Shown here: one piece after another, positions 51,231-59,479 of the stretch | Layout of the letters: every line of letters begins with the position of its first letter | Position numbering within the stretch: position 1 is the stretch's first letter | From: Desulfurobacterium atlanticum | GTDB taxonomy: Bacteria; Aquificota; Aquificia; Desulfurobacteriales; Desulfurobacteriaceae | DNA length: 64,000 bases | Direction: 5' to 3' | Assembly: GCF_900188395.1 (NCBI RefSeq) | Contig: NZ_FZOB01000008.1 | Span: forward strand, 1 to 64,000 | Program-made: the position numbers and the translations under genes | Notes under the pieces: model-generated | Told to the model about the DNA's origin: nothing | Seen by the model: the letters and a program-made list of their open reading frames with translations, nothing else | The model's database searches: none

Positions 51231-51632
51231 ATGCCGATAAAAGAGATAATGGTTAGAAATGTTGTAACAGCCTTTCCAGACGAAACTTTAGAGTCTGTTG
51301 TGAAAAAACTTTACTCAAAAAATGTAGGATGTGTCGTGATAGTTGAAGATGATAAACCTATAGGAATAATCACAGACAGGGACGTTGCTATACGAGGCTT
51401 CAAAAAAGCACCTGAAACACCTGTAAAGGAGATAATGACCCCTAAAGTCATAACCATCTCAGAAGATGATGGAATATTTGAGCTTACAAAAAAGTTTCGC
51501 AATCACGGAATAAGAAGAATACCTGTGGTTGACACAACCGGTAAATTGAAAGGTATAATTTCCATTGACGACATTTTTGAGCTTCTTGTTACAGAATTTG
51601 CCAATCTCGTAGGTGCTATAAGGAGCATTTAA
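51231..51632 (+). CDS. CBS-domain pair protein
   Basis: 133 residues, two CBS motifs (about 1-60 and 65-130): KEIMVRNVVTAFPDETLESVV...GIITDRDVAIRG and KEIMTPKVITISEDDGIFELT...GIISIDDIFELL, given here in pieces. Such Bateman modules bind adenine nucleotides and regulate a partner; no effector domain is fused. The frame extends to TTG 51219, but GAGGGA places the start at ATG 51231. It is followed after four bases by scpA, so co-expressed with it; a functional link is unknown. Confidence 0.85.
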   Translation: MPIKEIMVRNVVTAFPDETLESVVKKLYSKNVGCVVIVEDDKPIGIITDRDVAIRGFKKAPETPVKEIMTPKVITISEDDGIFELTKKFRNHGIRRIPVVDTTGKLKGIISIDDIFELLVTEFANLVGAIRSI

Positions 51633-51636
51633 AAAC

Positions 51637-52392
51637 ATGTATAGAGTTGATATTGAGGTTTTTGAAGGGCCCCTTGACCTTTTAATCTATCTCATAAGGA
51701 AAAAAGATGTAAGTATCTACGATATTCCGATTTCAGAGATTACAGAAGAGTTTTTAAACTACATAGAAACGATGAAAGAACTTAATATTCCTCTTGCCTC
51801 TGAATTTATAGTGATGGCGGCAACACTTGCAAAAATTAAATCTGAAATGCTTATTCCCAGAGATGACGATTACGACCCGAGAAAAGCGATAGTGCAGGCG
51901 ATAGAAGAGTATCTTAAAATAAAAAAAGGCGTTAAAAAACTTGAAGAACTTGAAAATATTCAGGCGGAGAAGTTTTCAAACAATCCTGCAGACATAGTTT
52001 TCCAGTTTCAGGATAAAATTAAAATAGACAACACTGTGGAAGACCTTAAAAATGCTCTCATATCACTTCTTGAAAGAAAAGAGGAAAAACCGCCGATAGG
52101 TATCTCCCTTAACAGTGAAAAGTTTAAAGTATCAGTAAAAATTGAATACTTGAGAAAAGTTTTAAACAAAAAAGATGTGATTCTTTTTTCTGAACTTTCA
52201 GAGAAAGCATCATGCAAGCTTGAAGTTATAGTCTATTTCCTTGCAATCCTTGAACTTTGTAAAATGGGAGAGGCAGCAGTCTGTCAGCAGGGAGAGGAAA
52301 TAGTTGTATCAAAAGTCTGTAAGCTTTTCACCAATAATCTCCTGCTTACTCTTGAGAGTGAGAACCCTGTAAAGGTAGGAAACCCTATCTAA
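51637..52392 (+). CDS. scpA: Segregation and condensation protein A
   Basis: 251 residues. It is the kleisin of the SMC-ScpA-ScpB condensin. The N-terminal signature FEGPLDLLIYLIRKKDVSIYDIPI binds the SMC neck, followed by MAATLAKIKSEMLIPRD; the C-terminal winged helix (about 170-245) binds the SMC head. The last 84 bases overlap the convergent recombinase-like gene. scpB and smc are not in the window. Confidence 0.93.
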   Translation: MYRVDIEVFEGPLDLLIYLIRKKDVSIYDIPISEITEEFLNYIETMKELNIPLASEFIVMAATLAKIKSEMLIPRDDDYDPRKAIVQAIEEYLKIKKGVKKLEELENIQAEKFSNNPADIVFQFQDKIKIDNTVEDLKNALISLLERKEEKPPIGISLNSEKFKVSVKIEYLRKVLNKKDVILFSELSEKASCKLEVIVYFLAILELCKMGEAAVCQQGEEIVVSKVCKLFTNNLLLTLESENPVKVGNPI

Positions 52393-53094
52393 AGGAACCT
52401 GTGAAAATTCAACAACAATATCAACAGGAAGCCCTTTCTTCAAAAGTCTATAAGCGTAATTTTCCCTGAAATCGTTAACAGAAAACTCCTTTCCAACAAT
52501 TCTAAAAAACACAACCTTTAAACTATCAGGTTTTACCTTGAACCTAACAACTCCGTTCTCATCCTCCATCTCTTTAATGATTTTTAAAAGCCTGTCATCA
52601 ACTATAAGCCTTTTTATACCGTTTTCATCTATTGCAGGCACTCTTCCAAAGAAACTGAGACGAAAGGTGGAGATTTTTACAATCTCCGAAGGTTTTAAGC
52701 CGAGAAAAAGAATCAGATAAAGGGCAAACTTCAAATCTTTTTTCCTTCTTTTCTCTACCATTTCAAGAATTTCTGAAAATTTTTCATCGGAAATCTCTTT
52801 AAATTCCCTGAAATCATCAACAAAAATCTCATCAAACCCTATTTTTACCCTCTTTTTAAAAACAAAAGAAAGATACCTTGAAATGGCTGAAACTGCAGTG
52901 TATAAGCTCTTTCTTGTTTTATATGTGGAAGAAAGAAAAGAGACAAGCTTTTCTTCATCAAACTTCTTCTCAGTAAAGCCGTAAAACTTTAAAAAAAGAT
53001 AAAACTTTTCAACCGCTCTTATGTATGTGGAAACAGAGCTTTTAGAATAACCATTATCCTGCAAATATTTCCTGAATTCCTCAATCTTATTCAC
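52309..53094 (-). CDS. Xer-like tyrosine recombinase with lost catalytic residues
   Basis: 261 residues. The N-terminal SAM-like core-binding domain (about 1-85: FRKYLQDNGYSKSSVSTYIRAVEKFYLFLK) is typical of Xer recombinases. In the catalytic domain the arginine of TGLRxSE is Lys (GLKPSEI), the HxLRH motif reads NDFRE, so only its Arg remains, and LGH reads FSQ; a Tyr near the end (YLYRVL) may match the nucleophile. Loss of the first Arg and both His should abolish strand cleavage, so it may be a DNA-binding or structural protein. It overlaps scpA by 84 bases antisense. Confidence 0.8.
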   Translation of the reverse strand: MNKIEEFRKYLQDNGYSKSSVSTYIRAVEKFYLFLKFYGFTEKKFDEEKLVSFLSSTYKTRKSLYTAVSAISRYLSFVFKKRVKIGFDEIFVDDFREFKEISDEKFSEILEMVEKRRKKDLKFALYLILFLGLKPSEIVKISTFRLSFFGRVPAIDENGIKRLIVDDRLLKIIKEMEDENGVVRFKVKPDSLKVVFFRIVGKEFSVNDFRENYAYRLLKKGLPVDIVVEFSQVPLDRVSYLYRVLTLKSKQEIIGEKLTDF

Positions 53095-53216
53095 ATATTC
53101 GCTCCTTTTAAAAACTCTGAAACAGAAGAATTATACCCAAACGTTAAGAAAATGTAATTGAAGGTTAAGAATATCGCAAATAAGATTTAGGAAAAGAGCG
53201 GTGTAAAAGGAATGAG

Positions 53217-53933
53217 ATGGAATTTTTCAACGTTTCAATACACGATGTTACAAAAAGTTCTCTTTCAAAGGTTAAGCGGATAAAGGAACTTTTAATGGAA
53301 GAAGGAATAGAAAAAATAACCTATCTGCTAATTCCCAACTATCACAGGGGGGAAACCATTACAGAGATAAAAGAGGAGATACAGGAATTGGTTTCTAACG
53401 GAGAGCCTGTCCTTCACGGATATACCCACAAAGGGAAGGAGTATTTCAAGCTCTCTCCGATGAAACTTTTCACATCAAATGAAGGAGAATTTATCTCTTT
53501 TTCAGAAGAGGAGTTAAAAAAAAGGTTGAGGAAAGGAAAAAAGATACTGGAGGAGATTGGAATCAGACCTAAAGGATTCATCCCTCCTGCATGGCTTATA
53601 AAGAAAAGCACCATAAAAACATTAAAAGAGGAAGGATTTGAATTTGCAACAAACAGATACTTCGTCTTCAACCTTAAAAATGAGCAGAAACAGTTTTCAC
53701 CTGTTGTAACGTTCAGCTGCAGAGAGCCGATTCAGTGGCTATCAAAAGAACTGTTTCTACTTCAGACAGACCTTTACGCAAGATTCTTAAAAGCTGTAAG
53801 AATCGCCATCCATCCCTGTGATATTGATAATACAGAAAAGGTTAATCTGATAAAAAAGGCTATCAACGACCTTAAAGCAGTCGGTCAGGAAAAATTTTTA
53901 AACGAAATAGCAAAGGGGGGACAAAATGATTAA
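53217..53933 (+). CDS. Polysaccharide deacetylase-like protein (DUF2334 type)
   Basis: 238 residues. Conserved NodB/DUF2334 features by eye: VSIHDVTKSS with the metal-binding His-Asp pair near the N-terminus, EPVLHGYTHKG (HxxxH), GFIPPAWLIKK, and IAIHPCDID near the end. No signal peptide is seen, so it would act in the cytoplasm on a lipid-linked or soluble sugar. It overlaps the next gene by eight bases and starts a three-gene sugar operon, suggesting that it removes an acetyl group from a substrate of the two glycosyltransferases. Confidence 0.82.
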   Translation: MEFFNVSIHDVTKSSLSKVKRIKELLMEEGIEKITYLLIPNYHRGETITEIKEEIQELVSNGEPVLHGYTHKGKEYFKLSPMKLFTSNEGEFISFSEEELKKRLRKGKKILEEIGIRPKGFIPPAWLIKKSTIKTLKEEGFEFATNRYFVFNLKNEQKQFSPVVTFSCREPIQWLSKELFLLQTDLYARFLKAVRIAIHPCDIDNTEKVNLIKKAINDLKAVGQEKFLNEIAKGGQND

Positions 53934-56268
53934 AGTGGATATGCATCTTCACTCAACAGCATCAAATAGACCTGCAGGATTTTTATCAAAAAAACTCGGT
54001 ATATGCGAAAGTTACTCCCAGCCGATAAAGCTTTACGAAAAACTTATGGAAAGCGGTATGACCCTTTTTACACTTACAGACCACGATTCAATTGACGGGT
54101 GCCTTGAAATAGCCCACCTGCCCAACGTTTTTATAAGCGAAGAGATAACTGCATATTTCCCTGAAGATAGATGTAAAATCCATGTACTTGCTTACGATAT
54201 AAATGAAGAAATCCACCGTGAAATTCAGAAGCTAAAAGAAAACGTTTACGACCTTGTTGACTATCTCAATCAACAAAATGTTGCATTTGCACTTGCCCAT
54301 CCCTTCTACGATATGGTTGGGAAGCTCTCCAAAGAGCACGTTGAAAAATTTTTACTCCTATTTGACACATGGGAAATCTATAACGGAACAAGGTCAAGAC
54401 TCTCAGCTGTGCTAACTGCAAAAGTCGCTCTAAAATTTAAATGGGATGACATTCTTAAACTCGCAGACAAACACGGCTTTCTGAAAAGAAAAAGGAAAAG
54501 AATCTCCTTCATCGGCGGTTCAGATGACCACAGCGGGCTTGATGCAGGTAAAACTTTTACCTTTGTTAAAGCCGGAGAAACCGTTGAAGATTTAAAATTA
54601 GCAATAGCTGAATGCAGAACCCTGCCGTCAGGGATACACGGCTCACCAAAAAGATTAACCCACACAGTTATGAACATAGCTTTTCAGGGAGCAAACCAGA
54701 AGTATAACCTTGGAGAATTCAAACATATATTCTGCAATCTTTTCAATATTGAAAATGGTAATGAGAAAAAGTTCTCCATATCAAAATTTATCAAAAACGG
54801 AAAAAGTGAACAGTTTATAAAAAAGATAATGGGAAACACTTACGAAGACGCAAAAGACAATGTTCATGCCAGAATCTACTCATTTGTTAACTCATTAATC
54901 CCCTATGCTCTCGGTAGAATAACAAAGGAAGAAAGTATCACTTTCTCAACACTAACATCCTCTCTTGGATTAAGCGTATTATCCCTTCTACCTATGGCAA
55001 CTTATGCTGCTACCTACTGGCAGAGAGCCCTTGAAAAGAACAAATCAAAAGAACTTTACTTTGCCCTGACAGGACAGCAACACATTGAAGGAAAAATGGC
55101 GTGTTTCACCGATACTTTCTTTGAAATAAACGGTGTAGCAAGAACCTACCAGAAAATCATAGATGTAGCAAAAGAGGAGAAACTTAACCTTAAAGTTATC
55201 GTTACAGATGCAAGAGGAGAATCGGATGAGTATCTTAAAGTTTTCAGGCCGATAGCATCGTTCCCTCTTCCAGAGTATGAAGAGATTCCTATAAACATCC
55301 CGAACTTTCTTGAAATACTTGACTATGTAGAGAAAGAAAACTTTGATGTTATCTATGCAGCAACACCTGGAGTACTCGGGATAGTTGCATTTCTTGTGGC
55401 AAAAATCTTGAACCTACCCTTTGTAACAACATTTCACACAGACATTCCAGAGTATGTTTACAAATACACCGAAGACCACATAGCAAAAGATATAACATGG
55501 AAACTTTTATCTGCTTTTTACAACAGTTCAACAAAAGTTCTTTCTCCATCACAATGCTACAAAAATGTGCTGGTAGAAAATGGTGTTAAAGAAGAACTTG
55601 TTGAGGTGTTTCAAAGAGGTGTTGACCTTCAAAAGTTTAACCCAAAATACAGAAAACCGGATTTCTTTAAAAAGTTTGACCCATCATATAAAGGTGAAAA
55701 GGTGGTTCTCTATGTGGGCAGAGTATCAAAGGAGAAAGAGATAGATGTTTTCATTGAAGTTGCAAGAAGAATGAAAGATAAAAAAGATGTGAAATTCATT
55801 ATTGTGGGAGATGGCCCTTACAGAAAAGAAGCGGAAAGAAAGGCAGAAAATGTAATCTTCACAGGATACCTTGAAAAAGAGGCACTTTCCACAGCTTATG
55901 CTTCTGCGGATATTTTCCTGTTCCCAAGCACAACAGAAACCTTTGGAAACGTCATCCTTGAAGCTTACGCAAGCGGCCTGCCTGTCCTTGTCTCAGACAA
56001 AGGAGCATCAAAGGAAAACGTTATTCATAAAGTTACCGGATTTGTAGTTGAAAACAACAGCGTAGAAAAATACATAAACTTCATAAAAACACTTCTTGAT
56101 GACGAGATGTTTTATAAAAAGATGAGAGCAAATGCACTTTATTACATTAAGGATAAAGAGTACAAAAAGCTTCTACTTGAAGTCATAAAAACCATGTCTC
56201 TTGGAAAGATTAAAAGAAAAGAGGAAGAGATTGAATTTCTTGAAGGAGTAATCTATGAAACTGTTTGA
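53926..56268 (+). CDS. PHP-domain phosphoesterase fused to a GT4-type glycosyltransferase
   Basis: 780 residues. The PHP domain (about 1-255) has DMHLHST (His7, His9), TDHDS (Asp52, His53), AHPFYD and GGSDDHSG, a complete set of metal ligands. A linker of about 130 residues contains hydrophobic segments. A GT-B glycosyltransferase (about 388-760) follows: TDTFFEINGVARTYQK, VVTTFHTDIPEYV, VLYVGRVSKEKEID, IVGDGPYRKEAE and STTETFGNVILEAYASGLPV with the two Glu of the EX7E motif. The fusion suggests hydrolysis of a phosphate ester coupled to sugar transfer, for example in glycolipid synthesis. It overlaps both neighbours (8 and 14 bases). Confidence 0.88.
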   Translation: MIKVDMHLHSTASNRPAGFLSKKLGICESYSQPIKLYEKLMESGMTLFTLTDHDSIDGCLEIAHLPNVFISEEITAYFPEDRCKIHVLAYDINEEIHREIQKLKENVYDLVDYLNQQNVAFALAHPFYDMVGKLSKEHVEKFLLLFDTWEIYNGTRSRLSAVLTAKVALKFKWDDILKLADKHGFLKRKRKRISFIGGSDDHSGLDAGKTFTFVKAGETVEDLKLAIAECRTLPSGIHGSPKRLTHTVMNIAFQGANQKYNLGEFKHIFCNLFNIENGNEKKFSISKFIKNGKSEQFIKKIMGNTYEDAKDNVHARIYSFVNSLIPYALGRITKEESITFSTLTSSLGLSVLSLLPMATYAATYWQRALEKNKSKELYFALTGQQHIEGKMACFTDTFFEINGVARTYQKIIDVAKEEKLNLKVIVTDARGESDEYLKVFRPIASFPLPEYEEIPINIPNFLEILDYVEKENFDVIYAATPGVLGIVAFLVAKILNLPFVTTFHTDIPEYVYKYTEDHIAKDITWKLLSAFYNSSTKVLSPSQCYKNVLVENGVKEELVEVFQRGVDLQKFNPKYRKPDFFKKFDPSYKGEKVVLYVGRVSKEKEIDVFIEVARRMKDKKDVKFIIVGDGPYRKEAERKAENVIFTGYLEKEALSTAYASADIFLFPSTTETFGNVILEAYASGLPVLVSDKGASKENVIHKVTGFVVENNSVEKYINFIKTLLDDEMFYKKMRANALYYIKDKEYKKLLLEVIKTMSLGKIKRKEEEIEFLEGVIYETV

Positions 56269-57394
56269 TATAACCCACTTTTACGCCTGCGAAAGCGGAG
56301 GAGTTAAAACATACCTTGATAAAAAACACCAGTATCTGTTAGAAAACTCAGACACAGAACATGTGATGCTGCTTCCGTCAGACAAAGACAAAGTGGAAAA
56401 CGGCAAAAAATACTTCATAAAATCTCCACTTATCCCTTTCTGGAAACCTTACAGATTACTGATAGAGAAACGTAAAATCTTACACATCATAGAAGCGGAA
56501 CAACCTGATATTGTTGAAGTAGGTTCACCCTACCTTCTGCCAAAGTGGATATGTAAACACAGTAAAAAACACGGCTATAAAACGGTTGGTTTTTTCCATG
56601 CCAATGTTGAAGAAAGCATAAAATCCATCCTAAAAAGTAACAGCAAGCAGATAAGCCACCTTATAAGAAGATACATTAGAAGGGAATATAAAGATTTTGA
56701 TATCGTAATAGCCCCTTCACAATATATGAAAAGTTATCTTAAAGGAATAGGCATAGAAAACACATACACCGTTTATCTTGGAACAGATACAGAAAACTTT
56801 TCCCCTGATAGAAAAGACCCAGACTTTAGAAAAAAATACAACATTCCCGAAAACAAAACACTTTTAATCTACACAGGAAGGCTCTCTTCAGACAAAAACA
56901 TCTTTGAGCTTGTACAGATTTTCAAGAAACTTGATTCCATGTTTCCAGAAAAGTACCATCTTATAATCGCAGGAAGCGGACCAGACGAAGAAAAGTTAAA
57001 AGAGGAACTGCAGGAAAACACAACTTTCTTAGGATACATAAAGGACAGAAACAAGCTATCCACCATCTACAGCAGCTGTGACATTTTCATCACACCTTCA
57101 AAAGCTGAAACTTTTGGGCTTGCAATTATAGAAGCTCAGGCAGCAGGTCTGCCTGTTGTTGCATTTAACACTGCATCTTTACCAGAAGTGGCCGTCAATC
57201 CAAATCTTCTTGCAGAAGATGTAACGGAATTTATAAGAAACATAATCCACGCAGAAAAACTGCTCAAAACACCTTACAGATACTTTATTTCTAACACTAT
57301 CAAAGAAAAATTTTCCTGGAATAAGACATTCCAGAACCTGCTGGAGGTATATAACAACGTTTTAAGAAACAGCAAAAAACCTGCTTTTATATAA
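56255..57394 (+). CDS. GT4-family glycosyltransferase
   Basis: 379 residues, two Rossmann halves. N-terminal acceptor half with the Gly-rich ESGGVKTYL loop; C-terminal donor half with LIYTGRLSSDKNIFELV, LIIAGSGPDEEKLKEEL, FLGYI and SKAETFGLAIIEAQAAGLPVV (EX7E). It probably uses a UDP- or GDP-sugar and a membrane-linked acceptor. It is translationally coupled to the PHP-glycosyltransferase gene by a 14-base overlap and is the last gene of the operon, 30 bases before the tRNA-fMet promoter. Confidence 0.88.
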   Translation: MKLFDITHFYACESGGVKTYLDKKHQYLLENSDTEHVMLLPSDKDKVENGKKYFIKSPLIPFWKPYRLLIEKRKILHIIEAEQPDIVEVGSPYLLPKWICKHSKKHGYKTVGFFHANVEESIKSILKSNSKQISHLIRRYIRREYKDFDIVIAPSQYMKSYLKGIGIENTYTVYLGTDTENFSPDRKDPDFRKKYNIPENKTLLIYTGRLSSDKNIFELVQIFKKLDSMFPEKYHLIIAGSGPDEEKLKEELQENTTFLGYIKDRNKLSTIYSSCDIFITPSKAETFGLAIIEAQAAGLPVVAFNTASLPEVAVNPNLLAEDVTEFIRNIIHAEKLLKTPYRYFISNTIKEKFSWNKTFQNLLEVYNNVLRNSKKPAFI

Positions 57395-57424
57395 AAATAT
57401 CTATAGATAAGAACCTCTACCCCG

Positions 57425-57452
57425 TTGACACAGAAAAACAGAAGCCTATATT
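57425..57452 (+). promoter_or_regulatory. Promoter of initiator tRNA
   Basis: TTGACA (57425-57430), 16 bases, TATATT (57447-57452), 16 bases before the tRNA. It repeats the pattern of the window's other stable RNA promoters. Confidence 0.8.
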
Positions 57453-57468
57453 ATTGGTTACCAATTGA

Positions 57469-57545
<77 letters not shown>

Positions 57546-57547
57546 AT

Positions 57548-58249
57548 TTAAACTTTAGGTATAGCTTCAAGCAACTCTTTTGTATAACCCTTCTTGGGAC
57601 TTGTGAAAATCTCTTCAAGTGTTCCTTCTTCAACTACTTCTCCATCTTTCATAACCATTATTCTGTCACACACATACTTTGTAGTAAGCAGGTCATGAGT
57701 TATAAAAAGCATGGATAATCCATAAGTTTCTTTCAGCTCTCTCAAAGCTTTTAAAACCCACATCTTAAGAGTAACATCAAGCATTGAAATCGGTTCATCA
57801 GCTATTATAAGGTCAGGCTCATTTAAAAGAGACCTGATAATAATTACCCGTTGTCTCTGACCACCTGAAAGTTGAGAAGGTTTCTTTTTACCGATAATTT
57901 CATAATCAAGGTTAAACTTTTTAAACAGATTTCTTATCCTTTCTTCATCTGGCACTATGTCAAGAAGCTGTTTTCTTATAGATAGGTATGGATGAAGAGA
58001 AGCAAGGGGATCCTGAAACATACAGGATATTCTATTACCTTTAAAGTCTATCTTCCCTTCATAAGGAATAAGACCAAGAACTGCCCTCCCAATAGTGGTC
58101 TTTCCAGAGCCACTCTGTCCAACTATTCCAAGAACTTCACCTTTTTTTAACGAAAAACTTACGTTCTTTACAGCTTTAACTTCCTCTGAAGAGAAAATCC
58201 CATCATTTTTAAAGGTAACCGAAAGATTTTTTACTTCAAGCAGCGCCAA
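57548..58249 (-). CDS. ABC transporter ATP-binding protein, oligopeptide/nickel (Dpp/Opp F-like) type
   Basis: 233 residues. Walker A GQSGSGKTT (about 44-52), Q-loop FQDPLASLHPYLS, signature LSGGQRQR, Walker B LIIADEPISMLD and H-loop FITHDL. The FQDPxxSLHP sequence and the C-terminal SPKKGYTKELLEAIP are typical of the second ATPase of dipeptide/nickel importers. No permease, binding protein or partner ATPase is in the window, so it is an orphan here. The frame opens at 58267, but GGAGGTG fits a TTG start at 58249, at which the family usually begins (LLEVKNLSV). Confidence 0.87.
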   Translation of the reverse strand: MALLEVKNLSVTFKNDGIFSSEEVKAVKNVSFSLKKGEVLGIVGQSGSGKTTIGRAVLGLIPYEGKIDFKGNRISCMFQDPLASLHPYLSIRKQLLDIVPDEERIRNLFKKFNLDYEIIGKKKPSQLSGGQRQRVIIIRSLLNEPDLIIADEPISMLDVTLKMWVLKALRELKETYGLSMLFITHDLLTTKYVCDRIMVMKDGEVVEEGTLEEIFTSPKKGYTKELLEAIPKV

Positions 58250-58349
58250 TTTTTCACACCTCCACATATATTTAGATTTTTAAGTTTACCTTAAATTTGA
58301 TAAAAATGTTATCTCATAGTAAAACCGCATTTCCTTTCAAGAGGTAAAA

Positions 58350-59420
58350 ATGTTTGAACAGGTAAAAAGGATTGTTATAAAAGTTGGAAGCCAGCTTTTA
58401 GCAGGAGAGGATGGATTAAACAGAAATTTTATAGATAAAATAGCAAATGAGCTATCCACAATAAAACAGCAGGGGAAAGAAGTTGTTCTTGTTAGCTCTG
58501 GAGCTGTTCTTGGAGGAATAAAACTTTTAAACTTTAAAAGAAAGCCAAAATCTATTCAGGAGAAGCAAGCACTTTCAGCCATAGGACAACCATACCTTAT
58601 GGCAGAATATACAAAAGCTTTTGCAAAGCACGGAGAGAAAATAGCACAAATTCTCCTTACAGCTGAAGACTTAAGGTCAAAAGATAGATTTATCCACGCT
58701 AAAGACACTTTTAATTCTCTCTTTAAGTTGAAAGTAATTCCAATTGTAAACGAAAACGACACAGTTTCAGTTGAGGAGATAAAAATCGGAGACAACGATA
58801 ACCTGGCAGCACACGTATCTGTCGTTGTAGAAGCAGACCTTTTAATAATGTTAACAACCACTAACGGAATATTTGATAAAGACCCAAACCTGTTTAGTGA
58901 TGCAAAAAAGATAGATGTTGTTGACGACATAAATCAACTTCAACTTACATGCAACTTTAACGGAAAATCCTCCTTTGGGACAGGAGGTATGTGGACCAAG
59001 ATAGAAGCAGCATTTAAAGCAGCAAGAAAAGGTATTCCTGTAATAATTGCAAACGGAAAGGAAGAAAACATAACCACCAAAATACTAAGCGGAGAGAAAA
59101 AAGGCACCCTTATTCTTCCTAAAAAGAAGCTTAAAGCAAAAAGTTACAGAATACTATACCTTGAAGAACCAAAAGGGAAACTCTTTATAGACAAAGGAGC
59201 GGAAAAAGCTGTTCTTGAAAAGGGAAAAAGCCTTCTACCCAAAGGCATAAAGAAAGTGGAAGGGGTATTTCATAAAGGAGACGTTGTATCTGTATTCTCA
59301 GAGGATGGAAAACTTCTATTCAAAGGCATAGTAAAATGCAACAGTACAGAACTCTCAGAGTTTAACAAAGAATGTATCCACCGAGACGATATGGTTTTTA
59401 TTGATAGAATTGAGGATTAA
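58350..59420 (+). CDS. proB: Glutamate 5-kinase
   Basis: 356 residues, full length. It phosphorylates glutamate, the first step of proline synthesis. Amino-acid kinase domain: KVGSQLLAG, VSSGAVLGG, QALSAIGQP, VNENDTVS, GDNDNLAAHV, GTGGMWTKIEAA and VIIANG. A C-terminal PUA domain (about 270-355) includes GKLFIDKGAEKAVLEKGKSLLPKGI. Length and blocks match bacterial GK enzymes feedback-inhibited by proline. AAGAGG precedes the ATG. proA is not adjacent. Confidence 0.95.
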   Translation: MFEQVKRIVIKVGSQLLAGEDGLNRNFIDKIANELSTIKQQGKEVVLVSSGAVLGGIKLLNFKRKPKSIQEKQALSAIGQPYLMAEYTKAFAKHGEKIAQILLTAEDLRSKDRFIHAKDTFNSLFKLKVIPIVNENDTVSVEEIKIGDNDNLAAHVSVVVEADLLIMLTTTNGIFDKDPNLFSDAKKIDVVDDINQLQLTCNFNGKSSFGTGGMWTKIEAAFKAARKGIPVIIANGKEENITTKILSGEKKGTLILPKKKLKAKSYRILYLEEPKGKLFIDKGAEKAVLEKGKSLLPKGIKKVEGVFHKGDVVSVFSEDGKLLFKGIVKCNSTELSEFNKECIHRDDMVFIDRIED

Positions 59421-59455
59421 AAGGATAACTGATATAATTCACCTTCAGCCGATAA
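59410..59455 (+). promoter_or_regulatory. Promoter region of the GGDEF gene, sigma-70 with an adjacent sigma-28-like -10
   Basis: TTGAGG (59410-59415), 17 bases, TATAAT (59433-59438) lies partly inside the end of proB. Ten bases further is GCCGATAA (59448-59455), the exact sigma-28 -10 consensus, 24 bases before the ATG. At the 11-base distance no TAAA-type -35 is present, so the sigma-28 reading is weak. Confidence 0.5.
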
Positions 59456-59479
59456 TACAAACAAAATTACAAGGAAGCA

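Noticed and set aside
52309-53094. Integrase of a mobile island next to a tRNA
   Set aside because: The nearest tRNA is over 4 kb away, the gene is embedded among housekeeping genes, and its active site is degraded.
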